Below are positions 7,830 through 15,509 of a stretch of DNA of 22,664 bases, piece after piece. The position numbers were made by a program, and so were the translations under genes. The notes beneath the pieces are model-generated. The model was not told the origin of the DNA. It made no database searches and was given only the letters and a program-made list of their open reading frames with translations. The DNA is from Bacillota bacterium (lineage in GTDB: Bacteria > Bacillota > Clostridia > Acetivibrionales > DTU013). Where the stretch lies: the NCBI GenBank assembly GCA_023412665.1, contig JAEZCA010000039.1:1-22664 (forward strand). Reading direction: 5' to 3'. Position 1 is the stretch's first letter. Every line of letters begins with the position of its first letter.

Positions 7830-8564
7830 ATGGATGATGTGATAAGGGTGGAGCATTTGATGAAAGCTTACGACAATATCGCTGCTGTACGCGACCTGAG
7901 CTTCACAGTCAAAAAAGGCACGGTCTTTGGGCTGCTTGGGGCCAATGGCGCCGGGAAAACTACTGCTATCGAATGTATTATAGGCACCAGGAAGCCGGAT
8001 GGCGGAACAGTTTCAGTATTGGGCCTCGACCCGAAAGCAAGCCGCAAGGAACTATTTGAGCAAGTCGGAGTACAGTTTCAGGAGGCGAATTACCAGGAGA
8101 ATATCAGAGTAGGCGAACTATGCGAGGTAACTGCTTCGCTGTATAGAAATCCTGCAGATTACAACAGTTTGCTCTCGGAGTTTGGAATCGCCGATAAAGC
8201 AAAATCACTTGTGAAAGAGCTTTCCGGCGGACAAAAACAGCGTCTTTTTATTGTCCTGTCGCTTATATCAAACCCAAGGCTTGTGTTTCTGGATGAACTG
8301 ACAACAGGCCTCGATGCAAGAGCAAGGAGGGATGTATGGAAAACTCTGTGCAGCCTTAAAAGCAAAGGTCTTTCCATTCTCCTGACATCACACTTTATGG
8401 ATGAGGTCGAGACGCTTTGTGATTTGATCTGCATTTTGAAAAAAGGTGAAACCATCTTTTACGGAACAGTCGCCGAAGCCATTGCAGGAAGTCCATACGG
8501 GAAGCTTGAAGACGCATATCTTTGGTATACAGATGAGGAGGTTATACAAGATGAAGGCCTATAA
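7830..8564 (+). CDS. ABC transporter ATP-binding protein (ABC-2 exporter type)
   Basis: This 244-residue ATPase powers the membrane partner encoded directly downstream. Walker A is GANGAGKTT (37-45), the Q-loop Gln is near 82-84 (VQFQEANYQ), the signature is LSGGQ (131-135), Walker B is LVFLDE (151-156) and the H-loop His is His188. LDELTTGLD is typical of exporter ATPases of the CcmA/DrrA type. There is no membrane segment. The start ATG 7830 follows ACGGAGGTAAACAC. The permease gene begins 14 bases before this gene ends, so the two are translationally coupled. The substrate is unknown; relatives export drugs, lantibiotics or lipids. Confidence 0.93.
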   Translation: MDDVIRVEHLMKAYDNIAAVRDLSFTVKKGTVFGLLGANGAGKTTAIECIIGTRKPDGGTVSVLGLDPKASRKELFEQVGVQFQEANYQENIRVGELCEVTASLYRNPADYNSLLSEFGIADKAKSLVKELSGGQKQRLFIVLSLISNPRLVFLDELTTGLDARARRDVWKTLCSLKSKGLSILLTSHFMDEVETLCDLICILKKGETIFYGTVAEAIAGSPYGKLEDAYLWYTDEEVIQDEGL

Positions 8565-9294
8565 AACAATGCTGAAAACAGAACTCAGACTGTCACTGCG
8601 CGGCATGGATATGCTTATTTTTGCAATCATCATGCCTGTCATTGTTCTTGTCGTGCTCGGAATCATTTACGGCAATAAGCCCGCATTTGACGGAGCCGGC
8701 TACACATTCCTCGAACAGTCCCTCGGAGCAGTTGCTACCATAGCAATCTGTGCAGGCGGTGTGATGGGCTTGCCCCTTGTTGTCTCTGACTACAGAAGCA
8801 AGCAGATCCTGAAAAGATTCAAAGTCACACCCGTCAAGCCAATAATTATTTTGCTGGTACAGGTGTCCATTTATGCTCTTTATGCACTAGCTTCGCTGAT
8901 TACAGTATTTGCTGCAGCCATACTTCTTTTCGGAGCCAAAATACAGGGCAGTATCTTGCAGTTCTTACTGGGATGGCTTTTAGTAATGGTGTCCATGTTC
9001 AGTATTGGCATGATGGTAGGCGGTCTCGCCAAAAACTCAAAGATCGCAGGAATCATTGCAAGCGTACTGTATTTTCCAATGCTGATTTTCTCCGGCGGAA
9101 CACTGCCCTATGAAGTAATGCCGGCGGCTATGCAAAAGGCAGTCGATGTACTGCCTCTGACACAGGGCATCAAGATCCTAAAAGCAGCAACACTCGGCCT
9201 GCCGCTGGACAATGTCCTGCTGCCCGTAGTTGTTATGGCAGCAATCGCAGTTGTGTGCTCGTTTATAGCGATCAAATTCTTTAAGTGGGAATAA
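8551..9294 (+). CDS. ABC-2 type transporter permease
   Basis: This 247-residue membrane protein has about six predicted helices: near 18-40, 55-78, 98-125, 133-158, 168-188 and 225-243. The first helix (MLIFAIIMPVIVLVVLGIIYG) and the MLIFSGGTLPYEVMP stretch before the last helix are typical of ABC-2 permeases. I place the start at ATG 8551, which follows GATGAGGAGGTTATACAAG. A longer in-frame reading from 8446 would overlap the ATPase gene by more than 100 bases without a ribosome site. It pairs with the ATPase gene to form an efflux pump of unknown substrate. The reading frame closes just before a long palindrome at 9304-9360. Confidence 0.9.
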   Translation: MKAYKTMLKTELRLSLRGMDMLIFAIIMPVIVLVVLGIIYGNKPAFDGAGYTFLEQSLGAVATIAICAGGVMGLPLVVSDYRSKQILKRFKVTPVKPIIILLVQVSIYALYALASLITVFAAAILLFGAKIQGSILQFLLGWLLVMVSMFSIGMMVGGLAKNSKIAGIIASVLYFPMLIFSGGTLPYEVMPAAMQKAVDVLPLTQGIKILKAATLGLPLDNVLLPVVVMAAIAVVCSFIAIKFFKWE

Positions 9295-9303
9295 CAGCAG
9301 TAT

Positions 9304-9360
9304 CAGGCACGACACTTAGACACTTACTGTACATTTATGTTTCAATAAGTGTCGTGCCTG
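9304..9360. repeat. Long REP-like palindrome after the ABC permease gene
   Basis: CAGGCACGACACTTA (9304-9318) and TAAGTGTCGTGCCTG (9346-9360) form a perfect 15-base inverted repeat with a 27-base loop. GACACTTA is tandemly doubled at 9311-9326, so the right arm could pair with either copy. The sequence just after it continues GGCGCC, matching the GTGCCTGGCACC family. No T-run follows, so a standard terminator is not indicated. Confidence 0.8.
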
Positions 9361-9500
9361 GCGCCTCTCAGCTGCAAATATTGCAATAGGGAACAAAACT
9401 TCCAAGCAAAAAATAACTATTATCAAAATGAGGCTTTATGAAGAAACATTTAGATAATCTATCAGATTGGCCGGCAAATATATACTCACATCGTTTTCTA

Positions 9501-9535
9501 GAGGTGGGGCGGGTGCCCATCTATCACCTCGTTAT
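9501..9535. repeat. 35-base dispersed repeat, copy 1 (at the phosphotransferase gene end)
   Basis: The block starting GAGGTGGGGCGGGTGCCC and ending CACCTCGTTAT is 29/35 identical, without gaps, to 22512-22546. GAGGTG and CACCTC at its ends can pair. The stop codon of the phosphotransferase gene (9532-9534) is inside it. Confidence 0.7.
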
Positions 9536-10323
9536 TTCCAATCCTGCATATTTTCTTTTATAAATTTAATTTCATTAATGTATAACTGCTGGTGTCCTTC
9601 TTCTTTCATTCTGATAAATGCCTTATTTCCTTTTCGGCACTCTTCATCAAAAAGTCTGACCAAAGCCTGCAGCCGCAATATTACATTATTAAGGACCTCT
9701 GAAACATTCATATTGCCATATGCATCAAGAAAGGCTTTGAGCAAAAGCTTTCTTTCCTCACAGTCCAGTGCCTTGTCATATCTCCGGTATCGCTTTTTTT
9801 CCGGATCATATGATTCCATTCCCAGCGGTATAAAACGATATACAGCGTATGCCACATCCCAAATTCTCGGCGCTGGGCATGCGGTATCAAAATCGATCAT
9901 TCCAACAGGCATGTTATTTAAAAATGTGACATTATATGGCGCAAAATCATTATGACAAATAACCTCTTTTTCCAATCCGCCTTCATAATTCAAAAACCAG
10001 ATATCCTCCGGATGCTTTTTGAAATCCAGAGTTGCATCATGGTAGTCCCTTAGCATTTCTGCAGCCTGTTGAACCGTTTTTGTCCTGATATGAATTTCAC
10101 TGACTGCAGGATAGTCTTCCATTGTTTCCCCCTCAACAAAACTCAGCAACTCCATATTTTCATCATTCACTCCTAAAAAGCGCGGAACAAACACTATACT
10201 CTTGTCCTCAAGGTGCCGCAGCAGCCTGTGTATCGTTTTACTTTGGGGTTTCAAATCTCTTTGTACAACATTACCATCTCTATGTACTTGTGACATATTG
10301 CCCTTTTTGAATACCATTTCCAT
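9532..10323 (-). CDS. Aminoglycoside phosphotransferase-fold kinase (APH/ChoK family)
   Basis: This 263-residue protein has the kinase catalytic motif HNDFAPYN (124-131), with Asp126 as the catalytic base and Asn131 binding metal. The metal-binding IDFDTA follows at 143-148. These match the APH / choline-kinase-like superfamily. The N-lobe is short, consistent with small clostridial members. The family phosphorylates small-molecule hydroxyls (aminoglycosides, choline, homoserine, sugars); the substrate here cannot be told. I chose ATG 10323 (the third codon is also ATG). The AAGGAG site lies about 17 bases before it, which is far, and an in-frame stop two codons upstream rules out a longer protein. 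It is monocistronic, between a repeat at its 3' end and a strong hairpin in its leader. Confidence 0.85.
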   Translation of the reverse strand: MEMVFKKGNMSQVHRDGNVVQRDLKPQSKTIHRLLRHLEDKSIVFVPRFLGVNDENMELLSFVEGETMEDYPAVSEIHIRTKTVQQAAEMLRDYHDATLDFKKHPEDIWFLNYEGGLEKEVICHNDFAPYNVTFLNNMPVGMIDFDTACPAPRIWDVAYAVYRFIPLGMESYDPEKKRYRRYDKALDCEERKLLLKAFLDAYGNMNVSEVLNNVILRLQALVRLFDEECRKGNKAFIRMKEEGHQQLYINEIKFIKENMQDWK

Positions 10324-10355
10324 ATATTAATGTGCCCACTCTCCTTCAATTTACA

Positions 10356-10373
10356 ATGGGGGCAAGCCCCCAT
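10356..10373. repeat. GC-rich perfect hairpin in the phosphotransferase 5' leader
   Basis: ATGGGGGCAAGCCCCCAT is a perfect 8-base stem with an AA loop, about 32 bases upstream of the phosphotransferase start. On the leftward strand it is not followed by a T-run, so it may limit translation or be a mobile-type repeat rather than a terminator. Confidence 0.5.
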
Positions 10374-10436
10374 ACCCCCTCGCGTGCCTTGCTTGTTTTC
10401 TATCTTGCCAATATTCCTTCTTGGCATTCATAAATC

Positions 10437-10486
10437 AAAAAAGCAGACAGCCTGTTTTGTTTATTCTAACAGCTGTCTGCTTTTTA
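10437..10486 (-). terminator. Terminator of the MFS transporter gene (possibly bidirectional)
   Basis: AAGCAGACAGC (10441-10451) pairs with GCTGTCTGCTT (10472-10482). With a one-base bulge, the stem continues by CTGTT/AACAG. A T-run follows on the leftward strand, and the rightward strand also has TTTTTATT. It lies about 30 bases after the MFS stop codon. Confidence 0.85.
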
Positions 10487-10517
10487 TTATGATAGAGGCA
10501 TAACCAATATGCAATTA

Positions 10518-11771
10518 TTACTTTTCAGCTTTGAGCTTGGGAGCCTTCAACAGTGCAATTATTACAAAACCTACAACTGCCGCAGCACCGGCGATTGCAA
10601 ATGCTGTTGTAAATGCTTTAGCTGCGCTGAAGTATGCAACGATATACGAGGAAGCTACCGCCCCAGCACCAAATCCAAGCAGGATCATTCCATAAATCAT
10701 CGCAACGCTTTTTGTTCCCCAGAAATCGGCAGTCAATGCCGGGAAGACTCCAAGGAAGCCTCCGTATGAGAACCCGATAACTGCGATGAATGCGAGCATT
10801 AAGTATGCCTTCGTGAAGGAAACTCCTACTATCGAGAGAGCTGCGATGACAAGAAGTATCAACAGTACTCTCTTTCTTCCCAGTTTATCTGATATGCCCG
10901 CCCAGAAAAGGCGCCCGAAGGAGTTGAAGCCGGTAATGATCATAACTCCGACAACAGCAACTTCTTTTGATAAGCCGCTGTCCGGCTGCAGACCGAGAAT
11001 CTTTGCCATAGGTATCATCATTGATCCTGCAGCCGTTGCACACATAAAAGCAATAGTAACCATATAAAACTGGGGTGTCTTCAAGGCTTCAGAAGGCGTA
11101 AAGCTTTGTGCGATAATTCCGTCCTTTGGCGCCGGAGGCGTCCACCCTTTAGGCCTGAACCCTTCCGGAGGACTGTCAATAAAGAATGCCCCTGCTATAT
11201 TTACAACGAAGAACACGACACCCAATATGGAAAATGTATTCAGTACACCATATGACTTTATAAGGGCTTCGGCGACAGGTGTAAACACAAGCCCGCCAAA
11301 TCCAAGGGCCGAAACGATAATTCCGGTTACAAAACCTCTTTTATCAGGGAACCATTTCTGGCAGCAGGCAATAGTGGTCGTATATGACATTCCCATACCG
11401 AAACCGCCTAACACACCATAAGTCAACCAAAGCAGCCAAGGTGTCGTTTCAGTAGTGAACCTGGCAAAAAAGAAACCTAATCCCAGTATAATACCGGCTG
11501 CAATAATTACAGGCCTTGGTTTTAGTTTCTCCTGCAATCTCCCACCGATAGTACTTCCCACTGTCAATACGCCCAACAGCAGTGAATAAGCTAATGTACC
11601 ATGAGATGCAGGCCAGTTGAATAAAGCATTTGGCGTTGACGGACCAATAATGAGGTATGACTGGAATACACTCCATATGTACGCAGTACCCAGGCATAGC
11701 TGGATGGCTATACTTGCAACAACAGGTATCCAACGGTTAAATTTTGGTGCAGCTAAAGTGTTACTATCCAT
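10518..11771 (-). CDS. MFS transporter, OFA (oxalate/formate antiporter-like) family
   Basis: This 417-residue protein has about 12 membrane helices. Its start, APKFNRWIPVVASIAIQLCLGTAYIWSVF, fits the OFA family, which includes OxlT and the YhjX pyruvate-related transporter. Between helices 8 and 9 is AGISDKLGRKRVLL, a clear MFS motif A. The large middle loop contains SPPEGFRPKGWTPPAP, a family trait. The expected role is exchange or uptake of small carboxylates such as oxalate, formate, lactate or pyruvate; the substrate is not resolvable here. I chose ATG 11771 because AAGGATG lies 6 bases before it. Other in-frame starts at 11780 and 11828 lack suitable sites. A strong terminator follows at 10437-10486. 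Confidence 0.9.
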   Translation of the reverse strand: MDSNTLAAPKFNRWIPVVASIAIQLCLGTAYIWSVFQSYLIIGPSTPNALFNWPASHGTLAYSLLLGVLTVGSTIGGRLQEKLKPRPVIIAAGIILGLGFFFARFTTETTPWLLWLTYGVLGGFGMGMSYTTTIACCQKWFPDKRGFVTGIIVSALGFGGLVFTPVAEALIKSYGVLNTFSILGVVFFVVNIAGAFFIDSPPEGFRPKGWTPPAPKDGIIAQSFTPSEALKTPQFYMVTIAFMCATAAGSMMIPMAKILGLQPDSGLSKEVAVVGVMIITGFNSFGRLFWAGISDKLGRKRVLLILLVIAALSIVGVSFTKAYLMLAFIAVIGFSYGGFLGVFPALTADFWGTKSVAMIYGMILLGFGAGAVASSYIVAYFSAAKAFTTAFAIAGAAAVVGFVIIALLKAPKLKAEK

Positions 11772-12112
11772 TCGACGCATCCTTTCAACAAATAATTCTA
11801 ATATTTTTAGGCAAACCAGTACAACCATTCTTACTGTATGGCTTCTATAATGCTGCTATATGAATACTAAAGAGTTAATTGAATGTTCCTTAAGGCTACA
11901 TGTCAAAATAATACTGTAATTCTGGCATTATTTCAATGAAATTGCTACAAAAGCAAAAAAGCGTTAAAAATCACTCATCAAATGGATAATAAACGTTATA
12001 GATAAGCAAAAATCCAGCCTGACAATCTCACCTGCTCTCGTGAATTAATTCGGCACCCATGGAACGGTAACTAGCATATCTTACAGTGAAAGACCAAGAA
12101 GGAGTGTTATTG
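11772..12112. other. Divergent intergenic region between MFS and sugar-dehydrogenase-like genes
   Basis: This 341-base AT-rich gap holds the candidate MFS promoter and a REP-like fragment, CGGCACCCATGGAACGGTAA (12051-12070). That fragment joins GGCACC to GGAACGGT, as the copy near 7675-7697 does. The ribosome site AAGGAG lies at 12100-12105. I see no clear rightward promoter and no open frame worth calling. Confidence 0.5.
11878..11906 (-). promoter_or_regulatory. Candidate promoter for the MFS gene
   Basis: Reading leftward, a perfect TTGACA (11906-11901) is followed after 17 bases by TTCAAT (11883-11878), a four-of-six -10 match. The leader would be about 100 bases. Confidence 0.4.
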
Positions 12113-12907
12113 ATGTTAAAAAAGGTTAAGGTTAGCTTAAGGCCTATTGTCAGCAAATTGAACTTGCCTACTGTTTTGAAGACAGCCGTACTTCCGGGTG
12201 ATTCAGTTGAGAGACTGTTTATTGCGACCCAGACAGGAGAAATCTTTTACATAGGAAACGGAGAAATAGGGACTTTTCTGGATATCCGCCAGAGAATCAT
12301 CAAGCTTGGTGTTTCAGGCGGTGGATATGATGAACAGGGATTATTAGGGCTGGCATTTCATCCGCAGTTCTATTATAATGGGCTGTTCTATATTCATTAT
12401 TCCGTAGCCGGAACACAGGGGCCAGGTGCTCTTTCTGTTTCAAGCGCTGATGGACAGGGACAAAATGGACTTCCGGAATTTTTCGAGCCTGACCCGTGCG
12501 ACCAAGCCACCCTGAACCTGAAGTGGGCAGACAGAGAAGCACTGTATGATCATATAGATACTGTTGAGGAATGGATGCTGCAATCAAATGGCAGGTTTCA
12601 AAGATGGCGGACATTGCTGAATTTACGCAGACCATTCTTCAATCACAACGGCGTCAACAGCCTGAACTTTTCTCCCGAAACCGGAAAGCCTCCTGTTAGA
12701 GGAGCTTTAGGTTATACACGTGCAATAGCCGATTGCAGACTAAATGATTTCAGCGTTATTGAAACCGATTATGACTTTGGAAATCAATCAGCATATTATA
12801 CCAGTCTGGGTACGGATCAGAACCAGATCAGACTATATTTGGGGGTTTACGGCTCTATGAATGTGACTGATTTTAACCGGGGCACTGTTTATGAAATAGT
12901 TTCATAG
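12113..12907 (+). CDS. PQQ-type sugar dehydrogenase-like beta-propeller, apparently internally deleted
   Basis: This 264-residue protein resembles soluble aldose-sugar / sorbosone dehydrogenases and HHIP-like propellers. Matches are LPGDSVERLFIATQTGEIF (27-45), EQGLLGLAFHPQFYYNG (74-90), HIDTVEEWMLQSNG (147-160), FFNHNGVNSLNFSPETG (175-191) and a final-blade end VYGSMNVTDFNRGTVYEIV. In relatives, the HNGG...L.F.PDGKLY segment is followed by a GDGG loop and several blades. Here residue 192 runs straight into PPVRGALGYTRAIADC, which looks like the last blade. About half a normal-length protein is thus missing, in frame, at about 12689. There is no signal peptide. ATG 12113 follows AAGGAGTGTTATTG. 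It may be a non-functional relic that still reads through. The family call is moderately sure; the deletion is inferred from family layout. Confidence 0.72.
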   Translation: MLKKVKVSLRPIVSKLNLPTVLKTAVLPGDSVERLFIATQTGEIFYIGNGEIGTFLDIRQRIIKLGVSGGGYDEQGLLGLAFHPQFYYNGLFYIHYSVAGTQGPGALSVSSADGQGQNGLPEFFEPDPCDQATLNLKWADREALYDHIDTVEEWMLQSNGRFQRWRTLLNLRRPFFNHNGVNSLNFSPETGKPPVRGALGYTRAIADCRLNDFSVIETDYDFGNQSAYYTSLGTDQNQIRLYLGVYGSMNVTDFNRGTVYEIVS

Positions 12908-12910
12908 AAG

Positions 12911-12923
12911 GGTGTCCGGCACC
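12911..12923. repeat. REP-like element between two rightward genes
   Basis: GGTGTCCGGCACC lies 4 bases after the propeller gene stop and about 20 bases before the next start. It is a palindrome apart from one base pair and its centre base. Confidence 0.65.
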
Positions 12924-12944
12924 AAGATCCGAAGGAGCATTAAG

Positions 12945-13457
12945 TTGAAAAAAGTAAATGTGAGCAGGTTTGTTTGTACTGGAGGCATATTAACAACAGC
13001 AACTGTAATATTTCAGTCAGCGCCTGTGTTTTTTCCCACTGCCGGTCTGTTCATAAATCCTCTAAGTACACTGCCTGTTGCGGTTGCTGCTGCGTATGAT
13101 ATTTCTCTTGGTCTTGCAGTATTTTTTTCTTCCGCACTAATGCTTGCTATAGTCAGTGTGCAGGAGTCAGTAATCCTGCTTCTCGCTACCGGTCTATTGG
13201 GCGTTGTCATTGGTACATTGTTAAATAGGAAGGGAATAGTTATATCAATAGTAATTTCAGGTGCGGCATTATTCACAGGTATAGTCGTATTAACTTATAT
13301 AATAGGTGTTCCGGCACTTGTTGATTTTACCTGTTTGTTGCCGCCTCCGTTGATTTTACTGATTTCTTTCATATTCTCACTCGTTTATGCAGGCATATGT
13401 AATATTATCATTAGAAAAATCATCAGGTGTTTTGCTGGACTTAAGCTGATGAGCTAA
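12945..13457 (+). CDS. Small integral membrane protein, unrecognised
   Basis: This 170-residue, very hydrophobic protein has five or so predicted helices, near 8-30, 34-55, 57-75, 78-98, 102-125 and 135-160. I could not assign it to a family. The pattern TTATVIFQSAPVFFPTAGLFINPLSTLPVAVA recalls small clostridial membrane proteins and, loosely, the S-components of energy-coupling-factor uptake systems, but no decisive motif is visible. I set the start at TTG 12945 because GAAGGAGCATTAAG lies just before it. An ATG at 12912 is in frame but sits inside the REP-like element and has no ribosome site. It follows the propeller gene by 37 bases and converges with the leftward operon ending at 13495. 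Confidence 0.7.
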   Translation: MKKVNVSRFVCTGGILTTATVIFQSAPVFFPTAGLFINPLSTLPVAVAAAYDISLGLAVFFSSALMLAIVSVQESVILLLATGLLGVVIGTLLNRKGIVISIVISGAALFTGIVVLTYIIGVPALVDFTCLLPPPLILLISFIFSLVYAGICNIIIRKIIRCFAGLKLMS

Positions 13458-13494
13458 GGGTGCACGCAGCAAAAGGACAGTTCATATTCAAAAT

Positions 13495-14253
13495 TTATCC
13501 AAATCCATAATATCTGCCGCTGGAGCTGCTTTGGGTCGGTTCGGGTATTTCACCGCCGAAGCCGCCGGCACCATTCCTGGTCAAGCCCATAATCACACTG
13601 AAGCGGTAAGAGAGGCTTTTGAATCTCGAGGGCCTGACTACTGTGATCTTCTCGATTTCTCTGCCAATGCCTGTGCATAGAAATATTTCAATTCCTTCCT
13701 TCTGGTAACGATGCAAAATATGCGACAAATCATTCTGTATTTCTGCAGAACGCACAATTATCCTGCGAATCCCCGCGTTCAGCAGAAATGCAGCCGACGG
13801 CATGTCCTGAGGAAAAACACACCACCGGTTGTCAAATTTCCCCGGCTGCTTTCCTCTTCCGTTCATTCTGTTGGAATCAAGCATGAATACAGGAGGAGCA
13901 TCAGGGCTGATATTATATGTGGCTAATATATCAGCGCCTTGAAACAGGGCTGTTGCGATTTCACCAACCTCAACGATCATTGAAGAGGCTCGCCCATCCA
14001 CCCCATTATAAAGGGGGACCGGCCGATACCCCAAACGTCCCAATGCCAGGCTTTCGATGACTCCACTATGACCGGGAAGGTCGGCAATGAGCATGGTTTG
14101 GCCATCCAAACTCCTCATCCAGCCTGCTTCGGGTATTTCCAAGTCCTTAAAGCTTATTTCAGGCGGGCGCATAAATAAAACAGGCTTTGCCCACTGTGTC
14201 CACAATGCATCATCAGGTGCCCAAATCTTATATGCCTCAAGATTATTCCTCAC
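13495..14253 (-). CDS. Unrecognised protein with Gly/Ser-rich C-terminal tail, third gene of the ligase operon
   Basis: I do not recognise this 252-residue soluble protein as a named family. The body (about 50-200) alternates beta and alpha segments: MLIADLPGHSGVIESLALGRLGYRPVPLYNGV, then APPVFMLDSNRMNGRG, a conserved-looking PGKFDNRWCVFPQDMPSAAFL (137-157) and GIRRIIVRSA. The tail from 226 is Gly- and Ser-rich (RNGAGGFGGEIPEPTQSSSS) and the protein ends GRYYGFG, so its last residue is glycine. The start is GTG 14253, set by AAAAGGAGGAAGACAAGA. It lies 47 bases after the ATP-grasp ligase gene. Since such ligases activate the carboxyl group of a terminal glycine, the tail could be a ligation site, which is only a hypothesis. 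Confidence 0.8.
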   Translation of the reverse strand: MRNNLEAYKIWAPDDALWTQWAKPVLFMRPPEISFKDLEIPEAGWMRSLDGQTMLIADLPGHSGVIESLALGRLGYRPVPLYNGVDGRASSMIVEVGEIATALFQGADILATYNISPDAPPVFMLDSNRMNGRGKQPGKFDNRWCVFPQDMPSAAFLLNAGIRRIIVRSAEIQNDLSHILHRYQKEGIEIFLCTGIGREIEKITVVRPSRFKSLSYRFSVIMGLTRNGAGGFGGEIPEPTQSSSSGRYYGFG

Positions 14254-14300
14254 TCTTGTCTTCCTCCTTTTGTAATCGGGGTCAGGCTTGAATAATTCCT

Positions 14301-15509
14301 TTACTTTGATACCAATAATGGTATGTCCTTCGCTCTGTCATCGATCCTGGGGTACGGGCTTATTCTTCCATATAAGCCCGCGCTCTTTCCGTTCACCGTA
14401 AATACACCTACACACAGGTGAAAGACTTCCCCGTTCACATCCGTCAGAGGCCGGCTGTTAAATTTCCGTTGGGCCAGCCAGTTCCCCGGGTCCCTGCGTG
14501 CCGCTTTTACAATACGCAAACGTTCCTTTTCAGTTATTGCCCCTTTGATGGAAATACCTTCCCCCACCCTGCCTAAAGCAGGTTTATATATCCAATCGTC
14601 ATCCTGCAGCCTGACCATTTTCGGCTCCCTGGTCTCAGGCAATAATTGTTTCCACGCAGAGACGTCGACCCCTAATTCATCCCAAACCAGCGGCAGTCGT
14701 TTAGATTGGGTGAATATCGCCACAGGGTGGTTGCAGGAGGCAGTCAGACAATTATAATATCCCTTCCAGTCTGATCTACGTGGCAGATTTGTCAGCCATT
14801 CCAGGGGGAAAAAGCGCACGATCCCGTCTATGGGGCCTTCCATACCTTCCATAATGCATATAGCATTATTGTCTTTCCATACTAAATGATCCGGCGCTGC
14901 AAAAACAGTACGGTATCCATGCTCCTGAAAATAGTCACTTAAAAATTCCATGACCTGGCGGTCATCCGAATAGGACGTTGCATGAACAAATGCAATAACG
15001 CCGCCTTCTCCGACCCGCTCTGAAAATGCTTGGAAAAGGCTTTCACCAATGTGGCGGTGAGGTTCAAAACCGTCAAAAAAACCGCATGCAATTTCTGGCA
15101 GGACAGATGCCTCAGCAAGACCTCCGGGCACATCACTGTTAACTTCAGACACGGCCCAACCGTCTGTAGTAGGATGGAAATCAAACCGCATCAGTCTGAT
15201 GTTTTTACTTCTATCATAGTTTGAGAGCCGGTCCAATGTTTTTAAGACCTTTCGTGGCAGCCCCAGTTTTTTCGCTAATTCCGGTTTGTGTATGAAGGCC
15301 TCCTCCATCAACATGGTCTCTTCGGATAATTGCTCAGCCCATGCTTCCAACTGTCCGACAGTCTCCTGATCCATCAGTACGACATGCTTTGCTATAGTAT
15401 TATGGTCTCCTACCTGCGGATCCCATTTATAGGCCTTGAATATAACATTATAACGATATTCGGAATATTTCTCGTTGGGAATCAATGCCAGTTCAATTGA
15501 TTTTTTCAT
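14301..15509 (-). CDS. Glutathionylspermidine synthetase-like ATP-grasp amide ligase
   Basis: This 402-residue enzyme belongs to the GSP_synth / YgiC-YjfC group, which uses ATP to form an amide bond between a carboxylate and an amine. Visible active-site features are Arg108 and Asp110 in MRFDFHP, and Glu122 and Asn124 in VSEVNSDVPGG. These match the metal- and substrate-binding R-D-E-N set of the E. coli enzyme. The ATP-binding lysine and Gly-rich loop are YKPALGRVGEG (308-318), and Arg382 lies in LYGRISPYPRI. QRKF lies at 347-350. There is no amidase domain, unlike bifunctional E. coli Gss, so it is a ligase only. The start ATG 15509 overlaps the upstream membrane gene by ATGA. True glutathionylspermidine is unlikely in Clostridia, so the natural substrates are probably different. 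Confidence 0.9.
   Translation of the reverse strand: MKKSIELALIPNEKYSEYRYNVIFKAYKWDPQVGDHNTIAKHVVLMDQETVGQLEAWAEQLSEETMLMEEAFIHKPELAKKLGLPRKVLKTLDRLSNYDRSKNIRLMRFDFHPTTDGWAVSEVNSDVPGGLAEASVLPEIACGFFDGFEPHRHIGESLFQAFSERVGEGGVIAFVHATSYSDDRQVMEFLSDYFQEHGYRTVFAAPDHLVWKDNNAICIMEGMEGPIDGIVRFFPLEWLTNLPRRSDWKGYYNCLTASCNHPVAIFTQSKRLPLVWDELGVDVSAWKQLLPETREPKMVRLQDDDWIYKPALGRVGEGISIKGAITEKERLRIVKAARRDPGNWLAQRKFNSRPLTDVNGEVFHLCVGVFTVNGKSAGLYGRISPYPRIDDRAKDIPLLVSK

Noticed and set aside
8446..8550. Longer ABC permease start at 8446
   Set aside because: It would overlap the ATPase gene by over 100 bases and has no ribosome site; ATG 8551 has GAGGAGG before it.
9438..9563. Rightward frame of 41 codons from ATG 9438
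   Set aside because: It overlaps the end of the phosphotransferase gene and the 35-base repeat, and matches nothing known; probably chance.
11941..11970. Possible sigma-54 promoter (TGGCATT...TTGCT)
   Set aside because: The spacing between the GG and GC elements is far larger than the strict spacing sigma-54 needs.
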